A stretch of DNA of 54,266 bases from SAR202 cluster bacterium (GTDB lineage Bacteria; Chloroflexota; Dehalococcoidia; Lucifugimonadales; UBA3495). The stretch lies in contig VGZV01000015.1 in the NCBI GenBank assembly GCA_016872385.1, forward strand, positions 1 through 54,266. Reading direction: 5' to 3'. This document shows positions 7,114 to 13,038 of this stretch, one piece after another (positions within the stretch are counted from its first letter, which is position 1; each line of letters starts with the position of its first letter). The position numbers were made by a program, and so were the translations under genes. The notes below the pieces were generated by a model, which worked only from the letters and a program-made list of their open reading frames with translations, searched no databases and was not told where the DNA came from.

Positions 7114-8370
7114 CTAAAACTTCACTCCCGGCAGCTCCATCAGGGATTCCAGGTTGTAAGCAAATCCCAGGGCAGGCACCGCCCCACGACTTCCCAAGGC
7201 CCGCGCCAGGCCGTCGTAACGGCCGCCGCCGCCCACCACCATCTGGGGTTCATTGCCGTCGCCGGAAGGGCAGGCCGCCTGGAAGACCAGGCCGTTATAG
7301 TAGGCCAACTCCCTGACCAGGCCAAAGTCCACTTGCACCTGGCCCGCCAGGTCTGGCTCACCTTCCAACAGTCCGGCCAGGTTGCTCAGCCGGTCCAGGG
7401 CGCTTTCGTTGGCGCCAGCCTTGGCCAGCACGGGCCGCGCCCGCTCCAGCACCTCTGGGGGCGTGCCTTGCAGCGGCGCCAACTGCGCTACCAACTCCAG
7501 GCCGCGAGTCACTTGCTCCGGAGTGTCGCTGCCCCGCAACTTCCGCAGCAGGCGCTCCACCACATCCTCGGAATTGCGCTGGCCCAGGCCGCCGCTGGTC
7601 CGTGGCGGCAAAACAGCAGCGGATGCCAGGGCAGACACAGGTTCCCCGCCCTGCCAGCGGAACAAGCCCTCCAGCACTTGCCGGGCCTGGCTGTCATCCA
7701 ATCCAGCGATGGCCGCTGCCAGGCCACCCTGCTCCGGCCCACGGCCCGCCAGGTTCAACTCCCTGGCTCTGGCCAGAACCTGGGGAAGGGCTTCAGTGCC
7801 CCGGCGCAGCACGGACACCTGCCCCAAAACAAAGCTCTTGGCCCGGTCCGATAGGTTGAGGGCGTCCAGCACACCATGCAGCACCCCAGCATCGGCCAGC
7901 GCCAGGCGCACGCCGGAGATGCCTAGACAAGCGGGCACCTGGGCAGCGACAGATATAATTTCAGCGTCGGCCGCCACTCCCGACGCCCCAATCAGCTCTG
8001 CTCCCGCCTGGGTGAACTGGCCGGGCCGCCCATTCTCCTCAAACCGAAACACTGGACCGGCGTACTGGAATCGCGCAGGCAGGGGAATACCGGAAGCGTG
8101 CTCCAGGTAGTGGCGCATGATGGGCGCGGTGAACTCGGGCCGCAGGCTTACCTGCTGGTTGCCCGAGTCGGTGAAGCTGTACATTTGGGAGGCTAGCGCC
8201 CCGCCGGACTTGCGCAGGAAAAGCTCGGTAGGCTCCAGGATCGGAGTCTCCACCGGGCGGTAGCCAAACCCCTCCAGCAGTTCTTGAACCCGGTCCTGGC
8301 AGGCGCGGCGCATCCGCCAGGAATCCTGGGACAAATCCACCATACCAGGGAGCCGCGTTACAGGCCGCAT
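7114..8370 (-). CDS. hisZ: HisZ, ATP phosphoribosyltransferase regulatory subunit (HisRS paralog)
   Basis: Protein of 418 residues with the class II aminoacyl-tRNA synthetase fold of histidyl-tRNA synthetase. The motif 2 region reads FRFEENGRPGQFTQAGAE and lacks the Arg of the synthetase YER motif. The histidine-binding loop reads RELAYYNGLVFQ where synthetases have RGLDYYT. The motif 3 Arg is replaced (FAYNLESL). These changes, and its place immediately before hisG, indicate the regulatory/assembly subunit HisZ rather than a tRNA-charging enzyme. The ATG at 8370 (MRPVTRLPGM) is chosen because the promoter at 8381-8409 rules out longer starts. There is no Shine-Dalgarno site, which suggests leaderless translation. 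Confidence 0.85.
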   Translation of the reverse strand: MRPVTRLPGMVDLSQDSWRMRRACQDRVQELLEGFGYRPVETPILEPTELFLRKSGGALASQMYSFTDSGNQQVSLRPEFTAPIMRHYLEHASGIPLPARFQYAGPVFRFEENGRPGQFTQAGAELIGASGVAADAEIISVAAQVPACLGISGVRLALADAGVLHGVLDALNLSDRAKSFVLGQVSVLRRGTEALPQVLARARELNLAGRGPEQGGLAAAIAGLDDSQARQVLEGLFRWQGGEPVSALASAAVLPPRTSGGLGQRNSEDVVERLLRKLRGSDTPEQVTRGLELVAQLAPLQGTPPEVLERARPVLAKAGANESALDRLSNLAGLLEGEPDLAGQVQVDFGLVRELAYYNGLVFQAACPSGDGNEPQMVVGGGGRYDGLARALGSRGAVPALGFAYNLESLMELPGVKF

Positions 8371-8380
8371 CGCTGAAGCT

Positions 8381-8409
8381 ATTGTAACCCAGGGGCACCA
8401 TTGGTTCAA
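8381..8409 (-). promoter_or_regulatory. Promoter of the his operon, giving a nearly leaderless hisZ mRNA
   Basis: On the minus strand TTGAAC (8409-8404) and TACAAT (8386-8381) are spaced by 17 bases. Transcription should start near 8374, about four bases before the ATG at 8370. Confidence 0.6.
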
Positions 8410-8506
8410 CGGCGTCGCTATAGGCCGGAACCCCTCTTCGCCGCTGGAGGAGGGAGGAATTCCTTGCTGCGTGCCCTGCAACTGTAGAATTGTATATGGG
8501 TGTTTT

Positions 8507-9355
8507 CTACTTCGGCTCGGTTACCCCGTACTGTTGTTCCAATTCGTACACGTGGGGCAGACCCAGCAGATTGGCAACGTCCCAGCGGGTGCCGTAGCGT
8601 TTGGGGTCCACCTTGCCGGTGCGCTTCAACTCTTCAAAGGAGTCATGCACCTGCTTGTACACCAGCCAGATGGTGCTGCCGCAAATCATTAGCCGGTAGC
8701 CCATTGCAGCCACGTCCTGGGTGGGCAGCAGGTCGCCGTTATACATGCGGGGCAGGTCGGCCAGGTCCTGGGCATAGCTGCGCAGGTCTTCCACCGTCTT
8801 GATGCCATCCACAAACACCATGTCGGCACCGGCATCTATGTAGGCCTTGCAGCGGCGCACCGTATCCTCCCAGCCGGTGACGGCATAGGCGTCGCAGCGG
8901 GCAATGATTACAAAGTCCGGGTCAGTCCGGGCATCCAGCGCGGCGCGAATTTTTTGCACGTGTTCTTCGACGGAGATGACCTGCTTGCCCTCAAAGAACC
9001 CGCACTTTTTGGGAAATAGCTGGTCTTCTATATGGATGCCCGCCACACCGGCGGCCTCATACTCCCGCACGGTGCGCTGGACGTTCAGCGGATTACCGTA
9101 GCCCGTGTCAGCGTCACACACCACCGGAATTTTTACGGCGTTGGCGATGAACTTGGCGTTGGCCACCATTTCTGTCATAGTCAGCAGGCCCACGTCTGGA
9201 AAACCCCGCTCCGCGGCAGTGCCCGCGCCAGTCATGTAGACTGCCTTGAAGCCCACGGACTCGGCAATTTTAGCGTGGAGGGCGTTCAGCACAAAGGGCG
9301 CAACGACCATCTGGCCCGATGCCAGCATCCTCCGGAGTTGGGTAGTGGTTTTCAT
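8507..9355 (-). CDS. Isocitrate lyase/PEP mutase family enzyme
   Basis: Protein of 282 residues with the alpha/beta-barrel of the PEP mutase/isocitrate lyase superfamily, whose members make or break C-C or P-C bonds next to a carboxylate. The magnesium-binding DADTGYGN motif, IHIEDQLFPKKCGFFEGK with the catalytic-loop Cys-Gly, and IIARCDAY are clear. The loop has KKCGF where methylisocitrate lyases have KKCGH, so oxaloacetate decarboxylase, 2-methylisocitrate lyase-like and carboxyphosphonoenolpyruvate mutase-like roles all stay open. CAAGGAGG lies about eight bases before the ATG. It is a lone gene at the head of a minus-strand series. Confidence 0.85.
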   Translation of the reverse strand: MKTTTQLRRMLASGQMVVAPFVLNALHAKIAESVGFKAVYMTGAGTAAERGFPDVGLLTMTEMVANAKFIANAVKIPVVCDADTGYGNPLNVQRTVREYEAAGVAGIHIEDQLFPKKCGFFEGKQVISVEEHVQKIRAALDARTDPDFVIIARCDAYAVTGWEDTVRRCKAYIDAGADMVFVDGIKTVEDLRSYAQDLADLPRMYNGDLLPTQDVAAMGYRLMICGSTIWLVYKQVHDSFEELKRTGKVDPKRYGTRWDVANLLGLPHVYELEQQYGVTEPK

Positions 9356-9373
9356 AGAATGAACCTCCTTGTT

Positions 9374-10009
9374 CTAAAGTTGGTGGCTTGCCACCAGATT
9401 AAACCGCAAGTCCCTGGCCCAATCACCCCTGATCCAGCCATCGGGCGCGACGTCCGCGGCCTGGGATTCCAGCCTCATCATAATTAGCTGGCCTCCCGCA
9501 CGCCACAACATTGGCGACTCTCCAGGATGTGACATTAGTTCACTGACCACACCTTTAGCGAAAACTACGGCACTAAGGAAGGCATCCTCCGACAATGTGG
9601 CCTGCTGCATTAGGAAAATGCGCGGCTTGAATTCGTGGTCGCCACCTTGCGAGCCCACCGCCACACCATAGACTTCTTTCAGTAACTGACTCACTTTGCT
9701 ATGGAGATTGCGAATGGGCATGGCTTGTTTGGCGTTTTGCGGATCGTCAAAGTCCAGGAAGATGTGGCCAGAAGCGCTGCCAACGGCAGGTTGGAAGGGG
9801 CGCAGGGCGAATCCCCTGGCTCCGCGGGCCAAGCGATGAAGCCCAGCGTCCAGCGACGCCACTGCCTCTTCTGGGCATAAGATGAATGCAGAGAGGGGCA
9901 TGTTCACCGGAAACATTTCGGATGCCCAGTTAGCATACTGGCCGCAAATAATTTGGCGCGCCTGATATATCCTGGCTGTAAACGCCGCTTCTGGAACCAG
10001 ACCGATCAT
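9374..10009 (-). CDS. Hypothetical protein with 2H phosphoesterase-like layout
   Basis: Protein of 211 residues that I do not recognise firmly. The opening MIGLVPEAAFTARIYQARQI, a central MPLSAFILCPEE, and a later HEFKPRIFLMQQATL follow the spacing of the 2'-5' RNA ligase (2H phosphoesterase) fold. In that fold, two HxT/S motifs sit at the equivalent positions. Both catalytic His are absent here (MPLSAF and KPRIFL). The ATG at 10009 is preferred because it leaves a 34-base gap after the HAD gene, whereas a longer start would overlap it. If the assignment is right, this is a catalytically dead or binding member. The evidence is pattern resemblance only. Confidence 0.4.
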   Translation of the reverse strand: MIGLVPEAAFTARIYQARQIICGQYANWASEMFPVNMPLSAFILCPEEAVASLDAGLHRLARGARGFALRPFQPAVGSASGHIFLDFDDPQNAKQAMPIRNLHSKVSQLLKEVYGVAVGSQGGDHEFKPRIFLMQQATLSEDAFLSAVVFAKGVVSELMSHPGESPMLWRAGGQLIMMRLESQAADVAPDGWIRGDWARDLRFNLVASHQL

Positions 10010-10043
10010 GTACCTAATTGACACAGCAGTCTTCCGCAACCAG

Positions 10044-10748
10044 CTAAAGGTTGGCCTCACCCAGCCGCCTGGCGAGTTCGGGAAAGCTGACCGCCTCCAG
10101 GTCCGGCGGCAGGCTAGAATCGCCGTAGGCAGCGCCAGTGCGGTTCACGTAAGCGCCCAGCAAACCGGCAGCCCGTGCGCCCCGCACGTCCCAGGCGTGG
10201 GAGGCCACGTGCATTACCTGCCGAGCCTCCAGGCCCAGGGTGCGCAGGGCCGTCTGGTACACGCCAGGGTGGGGCTTGTACACTCCCGCCTGCTCGGCAG
10301 ATATTATCTGGTCCACGGGGATGGAAAGATTGCCGACGGCCCGGTGCAGGGAAGCCAGGTCGCCGTTGGAAAGCACGGCCAGGGTGTACCGGCTGCGCAG
10401 GGCCTGGAGACCTTCCTGCACGCCGGGGTACAGATTGCCCTGGTCGCGGGAAGCCAGCAGCGTGTCTAGGTCGCCGGGGGTGTGGCGAATTCCCAGTCCA
10501 TCCAGCACCTGGCCCAGGCAGCGGCGGCTAAGGCGTTCAAAGGATGTTCGCCCGCGCCCCAGCAGAGTCTCAATCATGGTTTCTTGGAAATAAGCCGACT
10601 CCCAGGTGCGCACCACGGCGCGCGGCTCGCCGGAGAATCCCTTACCCGCAAGAAACTGGGAGAAGGAGAGCAGAACACTGGACTCTACGTCCAGCAAGGT
10701 GCCATAGAGGTCCAGGGTCAAGACGCGGAGCGTGCTGCTGGCGGACAT
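10044..10748 (-). CDS. HAD superfamily hydrolase, haloacid dehalogenase type II-like
   Basis: Protein of 234 residues. The nucleophile motif LTLDLYGTLLDVES, the motif II Ser in LAVLSNGD, the Lys in GVYKPHPGVYQTAL and the SHAWDVRGARAAG segment match L-2-haloacid dehalogenases and close relatives. They hydrolyse via an aspartyl-enzyme intermediate in the cytoplasm. The substrate could be a haloacid or a phosphoester; the YGT form of motif I favours the dehalogenase subgroup. The ATG at 10748 is the start nearest the conserved motif. It is followed on the minus strand by the 2H-like gene. Confidence 0.85.
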   Translation of the reverse strand: MSASSTLRVLTLDLYGTLLDVESSVLLSFSQFLAGKGFSGEPRAVVRTWESAYFQETMIETLLGRGRTSFERLSRRCLGQVLDGLGIRHTPGDLDTLLASRDQGNLYPGVQEGLQALRSRYTLAVLSNGDLASLHRAVGNLSIPVDQIISAEQAGVYKPHPGVYQTALRTLGLEARQVMHVASHAWDVRGARAAGLLGAYVNRTGAAYGDSSLPPDLEAVSFPELARRLGEANL

Positions 10749-10881
10749 GGCTTTCACCCAGGGGATCAGCGTAGCTGGGATTATAGGTAGAGGGCCGCAG
10801 GGTGTCAACGCGCGGCTGGGAGCAGAAAGAGGGCCATTTCATTCTCAGTCATCTGTAGGGCCGCCCCTTGACGTGTCCCGT

Positions 10882-10929
10882 CGCCATGCCAGGGCGCAGC
10901 AAGCAGCGCCCCTATGGCATGGCATGGCG
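10882..10929. repeat. Large palindrome in the spacer between two minus-strand genes
   Basis: CGCCATGCCA (10882-10891) pairs with TGGCATGGCG (10920-10929), and an inner GGGCGC (10892-10897) pairs with GCGCCC (10906-10911). Nearby bases (about 10825-10870) resemble 29605-29660, sharing a TTTCATTC...TGTAGGG pattern, so this spacer is part of a dispersed repeat. It is not followed by a T run. Confidence 0.5.
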
Positions 10930-10962
10930 AGAATGAAACGATCCAGAAGACAGCAGGGATAA

Positions 10963-11340
10963 TTAAGACGGCCAGCCGTACAAGCGGCTGAAGACTGGCC
11001 CTGCCACCGCCGACAACACTACCAGGACTATCAGCGCCACCAGCGCCAGCCACCAGGAAACCCGGCCCCCAGCGGCAAGGGGCAACGGCTCCCGTTCTTC
11101 CAGTTCCAGGGGCGGCAGGCCCAGCAATTCGCGCGCGTTTAGACTATCCCGCGGATAGACGTAAAGGGCATGGGGCAACTGGAACGCCGAACCCCACACC
11201 CCAGGGCCGCCCATCAGGCTGCGGGTGTAGCAAGGAATGCCCGCTTCTCGCAGCCGCTGCTCCGCCAGACGGGCCACGGCCTCGTTCTCCAGCACCGCCA
11301 GGCACTGGGGAGGCTCCTGTCGCATAGTACGCCCACCCAT
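10963..11340 (-). CDS. DUF2007-like small protein with C-terminal membrane segment
   Basis: Protein of 125 residues. Residues 1-45 (LAVLENEAVARLAEQRLREAG and following) resemble the ferredoxin-like DUF2007 domain, a small putative signalling domain. A Pro/Leu/Glu-rich stretch follows, then one hydrophobic helix (about residues 92-114, WWLALVALIVLVVLSAVAG) near the C terminus, so it is probably membrane anchored. GGGAG six bases before the ATG at 11340 supports that start over a GTG at 11352. Function unknown. Confidence 0.6.
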   Translation of the reverse strand: MGGRTMRQEPPQCLAVLENEAVARLAEQRLREAGIPCYTRSLMGGPGVWGSAFQLPHALYVYPRDSLNARELLGLPPLELEEREPLPLAAGGRVSWWLALVALIVLVVLSAVAGPVFSRLYGWPS

Positions 11341-11376
11341 ATCTGCTCCCACTTGGAAAATTATAGCAGAGAGAGG

Positions 11377-11405
11377 CTGTCAGGCTGCCCCAAGCGTGCT
11401 ATAAT
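11377..11405 (+). promoter_or_regulatory. Promoter of the tRNA-Leu/tRNA-Cys unit
   Basis: CTGTCA (11377-11382) and a perfect TATAAT (11400-11405) are spaced by 17 bases and end 15 bases before the first tRNA. Confidence 0.6.
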
Positions 11406-11420
11406 ACTGGCGCACCGTCG

Positions 11421-11507
11421 GCCGAGGTGGTGAAATTGGCAGACACGCGGTCTTGAGGGGGCCGTGGGCGCAAGCCCGTGTGGGTTCAAGTCCCGCCCTC
11501 GGCACCA
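11421..11507 (+). tRNA. tRNA-Leu (anticodon GAG)
   Basis: The acceptor stem GCCGAGG (11421-11427) pairs with CCTCGGC (11497-11503), and discriminator A and an encoded CCA follow. The anticodon stem CGGTC/GGCCG encloses the loop TTGAGGG, anticodon GAG. The long variable arm (GGGCGCAAGCCC) is typical of class II tRNA-Leu. Confidence 0.95.
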
Positions 11508-11535
11508 GAACGGCCGGCAGCGGCCAAAAGTACGA

Positions 11536-11611
11536 GGCGACGTAGCCAAGTGGTTAAGGCGGAGGTCTGCAAAACCTCTATGCGGCGGTTCGAGTCCGCC
11601 CGTCGCCTCCA
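11536..11611 (+). tRNA. tRNA-Cys (anticodon GCA)
   Basis: The acceptor stem GGCGACG (11536-11542) pairs with CGTCGCC (11601-11607), followed by T and an encoded CCA. The anticodon stem-loop GAGGT-CTGCAAA-ACCTC reads GCA. The T arm GGCGG-TTCGAGT-CCGCC is intact. It lies 28 bases after tRNA-Leu and probably shares its promoter. Confidence 0.95.
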
Positions 11612-11820
11612 TTCTTTTACAAACCCCTCCTACTTCTGGTTGCACCCAATCGTGCTTCGACCAGAGCTGCCGCACCACTGAGTGGAGAAGTGTCCCAACA
11701 ATGTAAATGAGCCTTCCCGTGGAGCGTTGGGAAGCCCCTTCTTCCCCTGATCCTAACGCCAGCAGTTGTCGCTTATAGTAAGCATATCAGCATACGGTTC
11801 TACCCATATCGTATTTATCT

Positions 11821-11906
11821 GCCGGGGTGGCGAAATGGTAGACGCGGCGGACTTAAAATCCGCTACCTTAACCGGTGTGTGGGTTCGAGTCCCTCCCTCG
11901 GCACCA
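11821..11906 (+). tRNA. tRNA-Leu (anticodon UAA)
   Basis: The acceptor stem GCCGGGG (11821-11827) pairs with CCTCGGC (11896-11902) with one G-U pair, and A plus an encoded CCA follows. The anticodon arm GCGGA-CTTAAAA-TCCGC reads TAA, and a long variable arm is present. The preceding 11612-11820 spacer holds nothing else I can support. Confidence 0.95.
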
Positions 11907-11964
11907 GACATTCCCTCCAGCAACCAGCACCACCGCCCACTTTATTATTGAAGGAGGCACCCGT

Positions 11965-12783
11965 ATGGATTTTGGACTTCAAGGGAAGTACGCCATTGTA
12001 GCCGGCGGCGGCCGGGGCATCGGCAAGAGCATTGCACATGAACTGGCCAGGGAAGGCGCGGATGTGGTCATCGCTTCCCGGAGTTTGGAACAGCTCCAGG
12101 CCACGGCGCGCGAAATTGAGGATGAAACGGGGCGCAGGGTAATCCCGCTGCGCGTGGACGTTACGCAGAAAGACCAGGTGGACCAGATGGTGGCGGAGGC
12201 CGCCGACCGCCTGGGCGGGCTGCACATCCTGGTCAACAGCGCCTCGCTGCCTGGCGGATCGCCCGCCGCCATTGGCCCGGTGGAATCGGTCAATGAAGAA
12301 GACTTGCTCCGGGACTTTGACGTGAAGTACGTGGGCGCCCTGCGCTGCGCCAAGGCCGCCATTCCTTATCTGAAGCAACAAGGCTGGGGCCGCATCATCA
12401 ACATCAGCGGCACCAACGCCCGCAACGCCGGGAACCTCAGCGGCGGCGCCCGCAACGCCTCCCTGGTGCACCTGACCAAGACCCTGTCGGTGCAGTTGGG
12501 CCGCCACGGCATCACGGTGAATTGCATCCACCCAGGCACCACCCGCACCGAGCGCACCCCCTCCCTGCTGGAAGCCCGGGCCAAGCAGCTGGGCGTCTCG
12601 CCGGAGGAGGCGGAAAAGCGGGACTTTGCTCCAGGCTCGCCCCGGGGCAACGCCATCGGCCGCATGGTGGACTCCTCTGAAATCGCTTTCCTGGCGGCCT
12701 TCCTGGCTTCGGAAAAGTCCTGGGCCATCACTGGCGAGGTTATTGCCGCCACCGGCGGGGCCGGCAACTCGGTTTACTACTAG
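11965..12783 (+). CDS. Short-chain dehydrogenase/reductase fold protein lacking the YxxxK pair
   Basis: Protein of 272 residues with a Rossmann fold. The nucleotide-binding GGGRGIG (residues 14-20), the NSAS element near 91 and the active-site Ser in INISG (148) are present. The canonical Tyr-x-x-x-Lys should fall near 160-164, but the sequence there is GGARNASL, so Tyr and Lys appear replaced by Gly and Asn. AAGGAGG at 11951-11957 precedes the ATG. The usual SDR proton-relay chemistry is therefore unlikely. It may bind nucleotide, or belong to a divergent SDR group with other catalytic residues. A hairpin follows. Confidence 0.85.
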   Translation: MDFGLQGKYAIVAGGGRGIGKSIAHELAREGADVVIASRSLEQLQATAREIEDETGRRVIPLRVDVTQKDQVDQMVAEAADRLGGLHILVNSASLPGGSPAAIGPVESVNEEDLLRDFDVKYVGALRCAKAAIPYLKQQGWGRIINISGTNARNAGNLSGGARNASLVHLTKTLSVQLGRHGITVNCIHPGTTRTERTPSLLEARAKQLGVSPEEAEKRDFAPGSPRGNAIGRMVDSSEIAFLAAFLASEKSWAITGEVIAATGGAGNSVYY

Positions 12784-12799
12784 ACATTATGGAAGAAAG

Positions 12800-12850
12800 C
12801 GCCCCCATGTTGACCTTCCCCTGGAGATTGGGAAGGCTCAGCTGGGGGCG
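12800..12850 (+). terminator. Hairpin after the SDR gene
   Basis: CGCCCCCA (12800-12807) pairs with TGGGGGCG (12843-12850), and an inner CCTTCCC/GGGAAGG stem (12814-12820/12830-12836) closes a 9-base loop. The sequence after it (TACTATTTG) is moderately T-rich. Confidence 0.5.
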
Positions 12851-12921
12851 TACTATTTGACTCTCAGATTGCATCCGGGCATGGGGAACAGGGTCCACTT
12901 ACAGCCGCACCCTTTTTAAGG

Positions 12922-13022
12922 CGTCATTCTGAGGAGTTCCGATGACATCGGGACGACGAAGGATCTGGGTGGGGCAAACACCCGCCACCCCAGACCCTTC
13001 GCTTCGCTCAGGGTGAACGATT
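12922..13022. repeat. Dispersed intergenic palindromic repeat
   Basis: The spacer contains GAAGGATCTGGG facing CCCAGACCCTTC with an inner GGTGG/CCACC, and the words CATCGGGACGA and TTCGCTCAGGGTGA. Similar words recur at 3640-3725, 39475-39560 and 51905-51980. It contains no gene. Confidence 0.6.
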
Positions 13023-13038
13023 GGAATTTTGTCAGGGG

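Noticed and set aside
7114..8370. Histidyl-tRNA synthetase (hisS)
   Set aside because: The ATP- and histidine-binding motifs differ from functional synthetases (FRFEEN, RELAYYN), and the gene leads the his operon.
10805..11053. Minus-strand reading frame overlapping the DUF2007-like gene
   Set aside because: It overlaps a better-supported gene in another frame and crosses a large palindrome. No family resemblance was seen.
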